A stretch of DNA of 64,000 nt from Flavobacterium sp. 245 (GCF_004362055.1 NZ_SNXB01000003.1:310001-374000), one strand, 5' to 3'. Counted from the stretch's first letter, positions 17,677 to 26,225 are shown. The notes: generated from the sequence alone by a model not told the origin. Translations and numbers: made by a program.

Positions 17677-18267
17677 TTATTTCTTCAAAATCCCTTTTTC
17701 AACACTTTCATTAATCAAACCTTCAGCATAATTCCATAAAGTTTTGGATCCCTCTTTTATGACGCTTTTCTTTTGGTAGACTTTATCATATTTCACTCCA
17801 AACTCTTCCCATGTTCCGCCATTATTAGAAGTATTCTGCAATAAAGGCTCTAACCTATCCATTGATTTGGCAAATTTGGCTTCATTGGTTTCTCCTGCTT
17901 CAAATTCTTCCCAAATGGCAATAAAATCTTCAGCCTGTTTTTTCGGAAGCAAACCAAAAATACGATTCGCTGCTAAACGCTCTTCATCAGTATTATCATG
18001 ATTTTTTGCTGCATCGTATAAAAAAACATCTCCAGCATCGATCTCAACAATGTCGTGCATCAAAACCATTTTCACCACTTTCAAAACATCAATCGGTTCG
18101 TTTGAATGTTCCGCTAAAACCATTGCCATTAAAGCCAAATGCCAACTGTGCTCAGCATCATTTTCGCATCGGTCGCTGTTAAACAATTTCGTTTTTCGCT
18201 GAATGTATTTTACTTTATCAATCTCTTTTATAAAAGCAATTTGATCTAATAAATCTGTTGTATTCAT
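17677..18267 (-). CDS. HD-domain phosphohydrolase (YfbR-like)
   Basis: This 196-residue protein has the HD-fold metal ligands of the YfbR/HDDC2 group: 'NDAEHSWHLALMAM' (first His), 'VLMHDIVEIDAGDVF' (His-Asp pair and following acidic residues), and a final Asp in 'SMDRLEPLL'. YfbR enzymes hydrolyse deoxynucleoside monophosphates, so nucleotide pool clearance is the likely role. It is cytoplasmic and monocistronic. The exact nucleotide is not predictable. Confidence 0.88.
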   Translation of the reverse strand: MNTTDLLDQIAFIKEIDKVKYIQRKTKLFNSDRCENDAEHSWHLALMAMVLAEHSNEPIDVLKVVKMVLMHDIVEIDAGDVFLYDAAKNHDNTDEERLAANRIFGLLPKKQAEDFIAIWEEFEAGETNEAKFAKSMDRLEPLLQNTSNNGGTWEEFGVKYDKVYQKKSVIKEGSKTLWNYAEGLINESVEKGILKK

Positions 18268-18430
18268 ATAAATGATTTTAGCAATTCTGCAAAATTACGC
18301 AGATTTTTTATTCCACCATATAAGTAATATAAGTTCATTTTTAGCAAAACGCAGATTAACCAACACCTTAAATTTAGTTGTATCACTTATATCGTGAAAT
18401 TTTTTCTTTTTACACAAAAAACAAATTTCT

Positions 18431-18444
18431 GTAACATTAGTCAC
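18431..18444. promoter_or_regulatory. Putative Crp/Fnr operator upstream of the MBL-rhodanese gene
   Basis: GTAACATTAGTCAC is a GTnAC-N4-GTnAC dyad centred about 43 bases before the expected start of transcription, a class-II activator position. The -7 element TATCTTTG follows at 18467-18474, 22 bases downstream, matching the arrangement at 13686. Confidence 0.6.
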
Positions 18445-18501
18445 CTATTTTAAGAGAAAACAAAGTTATCTTTGTGTTCCCATATTTTTAGAATTCATAT
18501 C

Positions 18502-19920
18502 ATGAAAATAGAACAAATTTACACCGGATGCCTTGCGCAGGGTGCATACTATATAACTTCAAACGGCGAAGCGGCAATTATTGATCCGCTTAGAGAAATT
18601 CAGCCTTATTTAGATCGTTTAGAACGTGACAGCGTTAAATTGAAATATATTTTTGAAACGCATTTCCACGCCGATTTCGTTTCTGGGCACGTTGATTTAA
18701 GCAAAGAAACCGGAGCGCCAATCGTTTACGGACCAAATGCTGCCTGCGAATTTGACTGCATTTCTGCAAAAGACGGACAAGAATTCAAACTTGGAAAAGT
18801 TACAATTAAAGTATTACATACTCCAGGCCACACCATGGAAAGCACTACTTTTTTATTGATTGATGAAAACGGAAAAGATCACGCGATTTTCTCTGGCGAC
18901 ACTTTATTTATTGGCGATGTAGGACGTCCAGATTTAGCACAAAAAGCAGCTGGAATGACACAAGATGAATTAGCCGGAATTTTATTTCACTCTTTAAGAG
19001 ATAAAATAATGACTTTGGCTGATGATGTAATCGTTTATCCGGCACATGGAGCGGGAAGCGCATGCGGAAAAAACATGAGCAAAGAAACTGTTTCGACAAT
19101 TGGAAATCAAAAAGCAACAAACTATGCTTTGCGCGCCAATATGACCGAAGAAGAATTCATAAAAGAAGTAACTGACGGTTTATTGCCTCCTCCTGCCTAT
19201 TTCAGCATGAATGTTGCGATGAACAAACAAGGCTACGAAAGTTTTGAAACAGTTTTGCATAACGGAATGAAAGCAATTAAAGCCGAAGAATTTGAGGCTG
19301 TTGCTGAAGATACCGGAGCTTTGATTCTAGACACAAGAAGCGCTGCTGATTTCAGCAAAGGATTTATTCCGCAATCTATCAATATTGGAATCAATGGCGA
19401 TTTTGCGCCGTGGGTTGGAACTTTAATTGCCGATGTAAAACAACCTATTATATTGGTTACTACAATTGGAATGGAAGAAGAAACTGTAACGCGTTTAAGC
19501 CGTGTTGGTTTTGACACCATTATTGGTCATCTTGAAGGCGGGTTTGAAGCTTGGCAAAAAGCGGGTTTTGAAATTGATACCGTAAACCGAATTACTGCGG
19601 AGCAATTTGCTAAAGAAGTTAAAATTGATACCGATAAAATAATTGACATTCGCAAAGAAACAGAATATGAAGCTGAACATATTGAAGATGCGTACAGCAA
19701 ACCTCTTGCCTATATCAACGAATGGGTAAAAGACATTAACCCAAATGAGCATTTTTATTTGCATTGTGCCGGTGGTTACCGAAGCATGATTGCGGCTTCG
19801 ATTTTGCAAGCGCGTGGTTTCAGAAATTTTTCTGAAATTGAAGGTGGTTTTGGAGCTATTGCAAAAACCGAAATACCAAAATCAGATTTTGTTTGTCAAA
19901 GCAAAGTCTTGAAAGCATAA
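18502..19920 (+). CDS. MBL-fold hydrolase with two rhodanese domains (persulfide dioxygenase-like)
   Basis: This 472-residue cytoplasmic protein has an N-terminal metallo-beta-lactamase domain of the ETHE1/persulfide dioxygenase type: 'THFHADFVSGH', 'HTPGHTMEST', 'FSGDTLFIGDVGRPDL' and 'YPAHGAGSACG' give the metal ligands. Two rhodanese domains follow, near residues 265-355 and 375-470. The first has Thr in place of the catalytic Cys ('LVTTIGMEEE'); the second keeps Cys422 in 'YLHCAGGYRSM'. Such proteins oxidise glutathione or other persulfides. I chose the ATG at 18502 because a -7 element at 18467-18474 would start transcription near 18481, after the upstream alternative. Confidence 0.93.
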   Translation: MKIEQIYTGCLAQGAYYITSNGEAAIIDPLREIQPYLDRLERDSVKLKYIFETHFHADFVSGHVDLSKETGAPIVYGPNAACEFDCISAKDGQEFKLGKVTIKVLHTPGHTMESTTFLLIDENGKDHAIFSGDTLFIGDVGRPDLAQKAAGMTQDELAGILFHSLRDKIMTLADDVIVYPAHGAGSACGKNMSKETVSTIGNQKATNYALRANMTEEEFIKEVTDGLLPPPAYFSMNVAMNKQGYESFETVLHNGMKAIKAEEFEAVAEDTGALILDTRSAADFSKGFIPQSINIGINGDFAPWVGTLIADVKQPIILVTTIGMEEETVTRLSRVGFDTIIGHLEGGFEAWQKAGFEIDTVNRITAEQFAKEVKIDTDKIIDIRKETEYEAEHIEDAYSKPLAYINEWVKDINPNEHFYLHCAGGYRSMIAASILQARGFRNFSEIEGGFGAIAKTEIPKSDFVCQSKVLKA

Positions 19921-19939
19921 ACATTGAGCATAATTTTTT

Positions 19940-20076
19940 ACCATTAAGATATTAAGGAAATTAAGCAGTAACTCCTAATCTTTCTTTGTCAAGTTTATTA
20001 AGCAAGTGACACTTAATTTTTCTTCATCAAGTTTTATTAAGTTGCTAAATCTTAATTTCCTTAATATCTTAATGGT
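19940..20076. repeat. Long inverted repeat, sister of 13546 (family R2)
   Basis: Arms begin ACCATTAAGATATTAAGGA and are complementary over about 26 bases, with A/T-run flanks extending the stem. It fills most of the 190-bp gap between the MBL-rhodanese gene and the first YeeE half. Confidence 0.9.
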
Positions 20077-20110
20077 AAAAAAATAAAAAATCTAATTTTT
20101 TAAAATAAAT

Positions 20111-20680
20111 ATGAATTTACTAGAAATTATAAAAGAACCATGGCCTTGGTACGTTGCTGGCCCTTTAATTGGACTGACTGTTCCAATTTTATTAATTATC
20201 GGAAATAAATCTTTTGGGATTAGTTCTTCGTTGCGACATATTTGTGCGGCTTGTATTCCTTCAAATATTTCGTTTTTTAAATACGATTGGAAAAAAGAAA
20301 GCTGGAATTTATTCTTTGTTCTCGGAATATTTCTTGGCGGTGTTATTGCTGCTTATTTTCTATCTAATCCAAATACAGTTGTAATTACTCCAGAACTTTC
20401 AGAACAATTATCAGGTTACGGAATCACAGATCATACTGGTTTAGTTCCAGCACAATTATTTTCTTGGGAAAGTTTATTCACGCTTCGTGGCTTTATTATG
20501 ATTGTTGTGGGCGGATTTTTAGTTGGTTTCGGAACGCGTTATGCGGGCGGATGTACGAGCGGACATGCTATTATGGGATTATCAAACCTGCAATGGCCGT
20601 CGTTAGTAGCCACAATCTGTTTTATGATTGGCGGTTTTGTAATGGCACTTTTGATTTTGCCACATATTCTTTCACTTTAA
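20111..20680 (+). CDS. YeeE/YedE-family sulfur transporter, first half
   Basis: This 189-residue inner-membrane protein has about five helices and the conserved cysteine motif 'YAGGCTSGHAIMGLS' near residue 140. In the family, cysteines relay thiosulfate or a related sulfur compound through the membrane. The second half is encoded by the next gene, one base after this stop. Location downstream of an MBL-rhodanese gene suggests uptake or export of sulfane sulfur. Confidence 0.9.
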   Translation: MNLLEIIKEPWPWYVAGPLIGLTVPILLIIGNKSFGISSSLRHICAACIPSNISFFKYDWKKESWNLFFVLGIFLGGVIAAYFLSNPNTVVITPELSEQLSGYGITDHTGLVPAQLFSWESLFTLRGFIMIVVGGFLVGFGTRYAGGCTSGHAIMGLSNLQWPSLVATICFMIGGFVMALLILPHILSL

Positions 20681-20681
20681 A

Positions 20682-21170
20682 ATGTCAAAAATGAATAGTT
20701 TAGAAAATAAAAATATAGACAGCGAAGGAATCAACGCAAGTCAGAAAAAAGAAACAGGGCTGGCAAACATTAAATATTTAATCGTCGGCATCTTTTTCGG
20801 AATTGTATTTGTAAAAGCCGAAATCATCAGCTGGTTCCGTATTCAGGAAATGTTCAATTTACAGTCGTTTTTTATGTATGGCGTAATTGGAAGCGCAGTT
20901 GCAGTTGGCGTTGTCTCGGTATTTCTGATTAAAAAATTCAATATTAAAACCCTTCAGGGCGAAAAAATCGAAATTCAGCCAAAGACTTTCAGCAAAGGAC
21001 AAATCTACGGAGGTTTATTATTTGGTTTTGGATGGGCGATTACTGGAGCTTGTCCGGGTCCTCTATTCGCTCAAATTGGAACTGGCGCGACTGTAATCGT
21101 TGTTACTTTGGTAAGTGCTATTGCTGGAACTTGGTTTTATGGCTTGATCAAAGATAAATTGCCTCATTAG
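20682..21170 (+). CDS. YeeE/YedE-family sulfur transporter, second half
   Basis: This 162-residue membrane protein complements the preceding gene. It has about four helices and the second cysteine motif 'GWAITGACPGPLFAQIG' near residue 120, equivalent to the C-terminal half of single-chain YeeE. The start overlaps nothing and lies one base after the upstream stop, so the two should be made together. An ATG nine bases in (20691) is an alternative start. Confidence 0.9.
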   Translation: MSKMNSLENKNIDSEGINASQKKETGLANIKYLIVGIFFGIVFVKAEIISWFRIQEMFNLQSFFMYGVIGSAVAVGVVSVFLIKKFNIKTLQGEKIEIQPKTFSKGQIYGGLLFGFGWAITGACPGPLFAQIGTGATVIVVTLVSAIAGTWFYGLIKDKLPH

Positions 21171-21198
21171 GATTTTTTACCTTATAATATATACATAT

Positions 21199-21234
21199 AA
21201 AAACCCGACATGTTTTCGAAACCTGTCGGGTTTC
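21199..21234 (+). terminator. Rho-independent terminator of the YeeE pair
   Basis: AAACCCGACA / TGTCGGGTTT hairpin with an inner TTTTCGAAA element and a short T-run; 28 bases after the stop. Confidence 0.85.
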
Positions 21235-21299
21235 TTGTATCGTTTGCTCGCGTGAGGGATAGAGCTAAGCTACCGAAGTAGCAGCGAAAGCCCGACAGC

Positions 21300-21352
21300 A
21301 TCCCGATAAGAGGGCGTATATGCGCAAGGTAAATTTGCCCTCTTATCGGGAT
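21300..21352. repeat. GC-rich inverted repeat CATCCCGATAAGAGGGC
   Basis: Two 17-base arms, CATCCCGATAAGAGGGC and its complement, enclose a loop of about 19 bases with GCGTATATGCGC-like symmetry. It lies inside a longer palindrome that starts near 21288 (GCCCGACAG) and ends near 21365 (GGCACGCCC). It differs in sequence from the other repeats in the window. Confidence 0.75.
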
Positions 21353-21567
21353 GGTGGCACGCCCTGATGATCAAATTTCACATTCTGTTAAAACCAATTA
21401 TTTTAAAGAACCAAAACCTAAACCTATCTTTATCAAAGCTTTAAAGAATTTAGCGAAGATAATTTGGGGCTTTAAAAAAATAAATAGTACTTTTACACTA
21501 ATTATATAGGCTTTGTCAAGTTACTAATTTTTGACGTTATTTCAATTAACAAAAAATTAACATCACA

Positions 21568-21612
21568 TTTGTATATACAACTATTAAAAGTTATACATTT
21601 GTATATACAAAT
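21568..21612 (+). promoter_or_regulatory. Promoter with two palindromic operators for the MarR operon
   Basis: The 12-base palindrome TTGTATATACAA occurs at 21569-21580 and 21599-21610, exactly 30 bases apart; the second extends to a perfect 16-base palindrome. A -33 TTTG at 21568 and the -7 TACATTTG at 21594-21601 overlap the two sites with a 22-base spacer, so a bound MarR dimer on each would block the polymerase. Autoregulation is the natural reading. Confidence 0.75.
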
Positions 21613-21627
21613 TATACACTTACGACT

Positions 21628-22089
21628 ATGACAATTGAAGAGGTTATTAAGAGTACAGTTAAGATGGATAATGCGAAAAAAGTTATTCTGAATATCATGT
21701 ACACACAAAATGTGATTCAGGATCATTTCAACGAGATAATGAAACCGTATGATTTATCTGGAGAACAATATAATGTGCTGCGCATATTAAGAGGACAAAA
21801 AGGAAATCCTGCTAATATGTGTGTGATACAAGAACGTATGTTAGCCAAAACGAGTAACACAACCCGATTAGTTGACAAATTATTATTGAAAGAATTTGTA
21901 ACAAGAAACGTTTGTCCTGATAATCGACGAAAAATCGAAGTTTTGATTACACAGAAAGGATTAGATGTATTAAAAGAATTAGACCCAAAGGTAGATGAGC
22001 ACGAGCGCCTGTTTGCCGACAATATAAGCCGAGAAGAATTAGAATTATTAAACACATTATTAGAAAAATACCGAACCCAACAAAATTAA
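21628..22089 (+). CDS. MarR-family transcriptional repressor
   Basis: This 153-residue winged-helix regulator has the central 'LSGEQYNVLRILRGQKGNP' helices and the recognition region 'LAKTSNTTRLVDKLLLKEFV', then the wing 'CPDNRRKIEVLITQKGLDVL'. It is first in an operon with a nitroreductase and a YceI protein. Two palindromes overlap its promoter and are probably its own operators. MarR proteins of this arrangement often respond to quinones, phenolics or oxidants, which would fit the downstream enzyme. Confidence 0.93.
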   Translation: MTIEEVIKSTVKMDNAKKVILNIMYTQNVIQDHFNEIMKPYDLSGEQYNVLRILRGQKGNPANMCVIQERMLAKTSNTTRLVDKLLLKEFVTRNVCPDNRRKIEVLITQKGLDVLKELDPKVDEHERLFADNISREELELLNTLLEKYRTQQN

Positions 22090-22093
22090 TATT

Positions 22094-22726
22094 ATGAGTA
22101 CATTATTAGACAATTTAAATTGGAGATATGCAACCAAAAAATTTGATGCCACTAAAAAAATTGCTGCAGCAGATTTAAATACTTTAAAAGAAGCTGTTAG
22201 ATTAGCTGCTTCTTCATACGGATTACAACCTTATAAAGTTATTATTGTAGAAAACCCTGAAATTAGAGAAAAATTAAAAGCGGCGGCTTACGGTCAAACG
22301 CAAATTACAGATGCTTCTCAACTTTTTATTTTTGCAAATGACTTAAATGCAGGTCCAGAATCTGTAGATGCTTATATCAAAAATATCAGTGAAACAAGAG
22401 GAGTTCCTGCTGAAGCTTTAGCTGGATTCGGCGATATGATGAAAGGCACTATCGCAAATTTATCACAAGATGCTAAAAATATCTGGACTGCAAAACAAAC
22501 GTACATTGCTTTAGGAACATTATTAGCGGCTGCCGCTGAATTAAAAATTGATGCAACTCCAATGGAAGGTTTCAATCCTGCTGCATTCAACGAAATCTTA
22601 GGTTTCGATAAATTAGGTTTAAACGCTTCAGTTATTGCAACTGTAGGTTACAGACATGATGAGGACGACGCTCAGCATTACAAAAAAGTTAGAAAATCTC
22701 ACGAAGAATTATTTATCACACTATAA
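22094..22726 (+). CDS. NAD(P)H-dependent nitroreductase-family oxidoreductase
   Basis: This 210-residue FMN enzyme reduces nitro compounds, quinones or similar electrophiles. The N-terminus 'LNWRYATKKFDATKK' holds the phosphate-binding R-x-A-T-K-K-F pattern of NfsB-type proteins, 'SSYGLQPYKVIIVE' is the next FMN-binding strand, and the C-terminal half has the 'VGYRHDEDDAQHYKKVRK' segment. It starts four bases after the MarR gene stop and is co-regulated with it. Confidence 0.93.
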   Translation: MSTLLDNLNWRYATKKFDATKKIAAADLNTLKEAVRLAASSYGLQPYKVIIVENPEIREKLKAAAYGQTQITDASQLFIFANDLNAGPESVDAYIKNISETRGVPAEALAGFGDMMKGTIANLSQDAKNIWTAKQTYIALGTLLAAAAELKIDATPMEGFNPAAFNEILGFDKLGLNASVIATVGYRHDEDDAQHYKKVRKSHEELFITL

Positions 22727-22759
22727 TTATTTTATTAATCCAAATTCAATTTTAACAAC

Positions 22760-23326
22760 ATGAAAAATTTAAAAACAATTGCAATAGCATTATTCGTAGC
22801 AGCGGCTAGTATTTCAGTAAATGCTCAAACAAAAAAAATCGACGTAAAAGCATCTACTATCAAATGGGTAGGTAAAAAAGTAACTGGAGAGCACTCTGGA
22901 ACTGTAAACTTCAAAGATGGAGCTGTAGTTTTCAAAGGAAAAAAATTAACTGGTGGTTCTTTTACAGTTGACATGACTTCATTAACTGCAACTGACTTAA
23001 CTGGAGAATACCAAGGAAAATTAAACGGTCACTTAAAAGCTGACGATTTCTTTGGAACTGATAAATTCCCAACTGCAAAATTAGTTTTCAAAACTATCGG
23101 AGCTAAAGCAACTGATGTTTATACTGTAACTGCTGATTTAACTATCAAAGGAATTACTAAACCTGTAACTTTTGACATCACTGTAGCTGGAAACACTGCA
23201 ACTACTGCTTTCAAAGTTGACAGAACTAAATACGATATCAAATACAACTCTGGTAACTTCTTCGAAAACTTAGGAGACAAAACTATCAATGACGATTTCG
23301 AATTGACAGTAGCTTTAAAATTCTAA
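22760..23326 (+). CDS. YceI-family periplasmic lipid-binding protein
   Basis: This 188-residue protein has a signal peptide (MKNLKTIAIALFVAAASISV) and the YceI lipocalin-like barrel, with 'STIKWVGKKVTGEHSGTVNF' at the start of the domain and 'NGHLKADDFFGTDKFPTAKL' in the middle. Members bind polyisoprenoid chains. It is the third gene of the MarR operon (33-bp gap) and ends at a terminator. A link to quinone or isoprenoid handling with the nitroreductase is inference. Confidence 0.94.
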   Translation: MKNLKTIAIALFVAAASISVNAQTKKIDVKASTIKWVGKKVTGEHSGTVNFKDGAVVFKGKKLTGGSFTVDMTSLTATDLTGEYQGKLNGHLKADDFFGTDKFPTAKLVFKTIGAKATDVYTVTADLTIKGITKPVTFDITVAGNTATTAFKVDRTKYDIKYNSGNFFENLGDKTINDDFELTVALKF

Positions 23327-23353
23327 TATTTTAAGACTTACTAATTCTTATAT

Positions 23354-23386
23354 AAAAAAACCTGAATGAAAGTTCAGGTTTTTTTT
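23354..23386 (+). terminator. Rho-independent terminator of the MarR operon
   Basis: Stem CCTGAA / TTCAGG flanked by A and T runs, 28 bases after the YceI stop. Confidence 0.9.
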
Positions 23387-23521
23387 ATGCTTAAAAACAA
23401 ACCAACTCTATAACTAACTCTTTTTTAAACACATATACAAAAAGAAACAAAAATTTTTGTTAAATTTGGTAAACGCATCGATTAACTATTTCAAAATAAC
23501 TAATGAAATAACTATAGCCAA

Positions 23522-26011
23522 ATGTCAAATTTTGCATTTCTACTCCAAAACATCGCAAAGAAATACAAAAGTATTGGTTTCAACCTTTTTTTAATTGCCG
23601 TCACGACTTTATCCTCTGTTTCTGGTATTTCTCAAAACACAAAAACAAAATTAGATTCTATTGTTAAGGAATTAGGAATTAAAGATAAAGCTTCCCTAAT
23701 TATACTTAAAGGCAAAGCCGAAAGTGATAAAAAATTAAGAGAGGAGAAATACCTTAACTACCAAAATATTCAAAAACAAAATAAACTTTTTAATTTAATT
23801 GAATTAGAAATTCACAATGCAAAATTTCTTTTAACTAAAGGATTCAATTACAAAGACGTAGCTGGAGAAATTCATCAATTAAAAGATTGGGAAGAATTTG
23901 CAGTTAAAGGAATTGTTGGAAAAAAATTTAGAGTTTTAACGGATCGAAATCTTAGTTCGACTTCTATTCTTCTTGACGAATTATTAAACCGATCCACCGA
24001 GCGTTTAAAAAAAATCAGTCTTGAAAACCAGCAACTCAGCCGAACTCAAGAAAAAATAGATTCTCTAGTTGCTCAAAAAAACCTCTATTATGTTCCGAAT
24101 GATTCTGTTTCAAGAGAAATTTACCGTCTTCAATCCGAAAGAATGAGTAAGGATATCGCACTGATTTCTGAAAGGTTAAAGAATGCTGTAGACAGCATTC
24201 AAACATTGGAAATCATGGGAGACCAATTGAAATATAAAATTGAATCGGATATAATTGAAAACAACAGGCTCAGAAAATTAGAACTCGATCAATTGTTCAC
24301 TAAAAAAGTGCCCGTTTTTGAGCGTCCTCTTATTGATATAGATCCATTTGCAACTTCTATCAGAACCAATTATCTTGTGATGTATTTTTATTTGATCAAC
24401 AATAAAAATTCAATCCTTACCATGTTTCTTTTGATCATTGGAACTGCGATTTATTTCAGATTGCAAAAAGGAAAATTTATTGAGCTGGGTTATAAAAAAG
24501 AAATGTTGCTTGATATCAATATCTTAAACAGTCCTATTGCGGCTGCATTTTTGGTTGTATTCAATTTATATCAGTTTGTACTTCCAATGCCTCCACTTAT
24601 TTTCTCCATAATTCTCTGGACAATATCCATTATTTCGTTGACCATCATGATGCTGCATACGATAAAGACATTTGTGTGGAAAGTATTGATTTCCATTTTT
24701 GTTCTTAATTTATTAGCCTTTTTTGATATTATAATACTAATTCATTTTGTCGGGGAATCTTTTTTAATTTTAGCAATAAATATTCTTGGCATCGGAATAG
24801 GCATTTACTCCTTCATAAACAGAGCACAATTTCAAAGAAAAATCTATTTATGGTACATTATTGCAGGAGCTATTCTTCAAATTTTCTCCTTCTATTATTT
24901 GGTAAACGGCCACTATAATTTAGGAAAATTTTTAATGACAAAGGCCGTTTATTCCATAGTAGTCATTTTTTCTCTTTACCATACTTTAATTGTAGTCAAA
25001 GAGATTAGTTTGGTCTCCAAACTTTTAAAAACAATCGACGAAGATAGTTCGAAGAAAACTATAAAAGGAATTCCGCACAATTTTAACTTTGGCCTGTATC
25101 TACTGCTTTTCGTTTCTTGCTTTATACTAATGATTAGAAACACCTACCTTTTTCAAAGTATCGTCAACCCTTTTAGAAACTCGATTTCCGAGACAAGAAA
25201 TATTGGAAATATCTCCTTTACGTTTGAAAATATCATCATATTCATTCTTATTATTTTATTGTCTGGTTTCATCTCCAAGGTGGTTTCCTTTTTAGCAAGC
25301 GACAATCAGGTTATTAAAAATAAAGACAACGCAAAAAGCATTGGAAGCTGGATGTTTTTATCAAGAATTACAATTGTGACTTTAGGCGTTCTGGTTGCAT
25401 TTGCTTCTACTGGAATTCCGTTAGACAGAATAACATTAATCATAAGTGCACTTGGAGTCGGTATAGGTTTTGGTATGCAAAGTCTGGTGAACAATCTAAT
25501 AAGCGGATTAATTATTGCCTTCGAAAAACCGGTAAACCTAAACGATATTATCGAAGTAGGCACACAATCCGGAAAAATGAAATCTATCGGCATTCGAAGT
25601 AGCGTTGTTACGACCTATGACGGAGCTGATGTCGTGATTCCGAATGGCGATTTATTAAATCAAAATTTAACCAACTGGACGCTGGGAAACAACCAGCGAA
25701 GATCGCAAATCCGATTTGGAGTTGCTTACGGAACCGACTTAGAATTGACAAAAAAATTACTTTACGAAATCCTGGAGAAGAATAAAAATATTCTACTGAA
25801 ACCGAAACCAACGATTTGGTTTACCAAATTTGGAGATAATTCGATTGATTTAGTAGTCATGTATTGGATCAAGCATTTCGACTTTGACTACGATGTTAAA
25901 AGCGAATTAATTATGGCCATTGACAAAACATTAAAAGCAAACAAAATTGTCATACCGTTTGCACAGCAGGATATTCATATTATTAATAAAAATATAGAAC
26001 CTGAAGATTAG
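23522..26011 (+). CDS. Large MscS-type mechanosensitive ion channel
   Basis: This 829-residue protein has a signal or first helix, a long periplasmic coiled-coil region (about residues 30-270), roughly eleven membrane helices (about 285-670) and a C-terminal MscS pore and beta domain. The pore helix is 'SALGVGIGFGMQSLVNNLIS' and the beta domain 'GLIIAFEKPVNLNDIIEVG' then 'VTTYDGADVVIPNGDLLNQN'. The layout matches MscK/MscM-type giants that open under hypo-osmotic stress. A -7 element TAAATTTG at 23461-23468 lies 53 bases before the ATG. Confidence 0.92.
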   Translation: MSNFAFLLQNIAKKYKSIGFNLFLIAVTTLSSVSGISQNTKTKLDSIVKELGIKDKASLIILKGKAESDKKLREEKYLNYQNIQKQNKLFNLIELEIHNAKFLLTKGFNYKDVAGEIHQLKDWEEFAVKGIVGKKFRVLTDRNLSSTSILLDELLNRSTERLKKISLENQQLSRTQEKIDSLVAQKNLYYVPNDSVSREIYRLQSERMSKDIALISERLKNAVDSIQTLEIMGDQLKYKIESDIIENNRLRKLELDQLFTKKVPVFERPLIDIDPFATSIRTNYLVMYFYLINNKNSILTMFLLIIGTAIYFRLQKGKFIELGYKKEMLLDINILNSPIAAAFLVVFNLYQFVLPMPPLIFSIILWTISIISLTIMMLHTIKTFVWKVLISIFVLNLLAFFDIIILIHFVGESFLILAINILGIGIGIYSFINRAQFQRKIYLWYIIAGAILQIFSFYYLVNGHYNLGKFLMTKAVYSIVVIFSLYHTLIVVKEISLVSKLLKTIDEDSSKKTIKGIPHNFNFGLYLLLFVSCFILMIRNTYLFQSIVNPFRNSISETRNIGNISFTFENIIIFILIILLSGFISKVVSFLASDNQVIKNKDNAKSIGSWMFLSRITIVTLGVLVAFASTGIPLDRITLIISALGVGIGFGMQSLVNNLISGLIIAFEKPVNLNDIIEVGTQSGKMKSIGIRSSVVTTYDGADVVIPNGDLLNQNLTNWTLGNNQRRSQIRFGVAYGTDLELTKKLLYEILEKNKNILLKPKPTIWFTKFGDNSIDLVVMYWIKHFDFDYDVKSELIMAIDKTLKANKIVIPFAQQDIHIINKNIEPED

Positions 26012-26176
26012 TGAATTTTGTTTACGGCTGAAGTTTAAATTCGTAAATAAAAACCAGCTTTCTTAGAATTACAATTCTTTTGTAAAAAGGGATTTTCTTT
26101 TCAAAAACATAACGTTCTTAATACTAAAATAACGCTTTCATAATAACTATAACCGAATTGATTAACATTCGGACTC

Positions 26177-26184
26177 TAATTTTG
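26177..26184 (+). promoter_or_regulatory. -7 element TAATTTTG for the beta-helix gene
   Basis: A perfect TAnnTTTG element with a TTG 16 bases upstream (26158-26160) is 41 bases before the ATG at 26226. The preceding 165 bases of gap hold nothing else clear. Confidence 0.5.
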
Positions 26185-26225
26185 AGCAAATTAAAAATCC
26201 AAAACTAGAAATTAAAATTATAGTT

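Larger units (their letters stand above)
21171..21627. other. Intergenic region before the MarR operon
   Basis: The 457-bp gap contains a terminator (21199-21234), a long GC-rich hairpin (21300-21352) and the MarR promoter with two operators (21568-21612). No gene is supported between 21235 and 21540. Confidence 0.7.

Noticed and set aside
17477..17731. An 84-codon plus-strand frame in the cydA-HD gap
   Set aside because: It runs through the R3 and R6 palindromes and into the HD-hydrolase gene; its sequence is explained by the repeats.
18472..18501. Longer start of the MBL-rhodanese gene
   Set aside because: It would begin within the -7 element and before the expected start of transcription.
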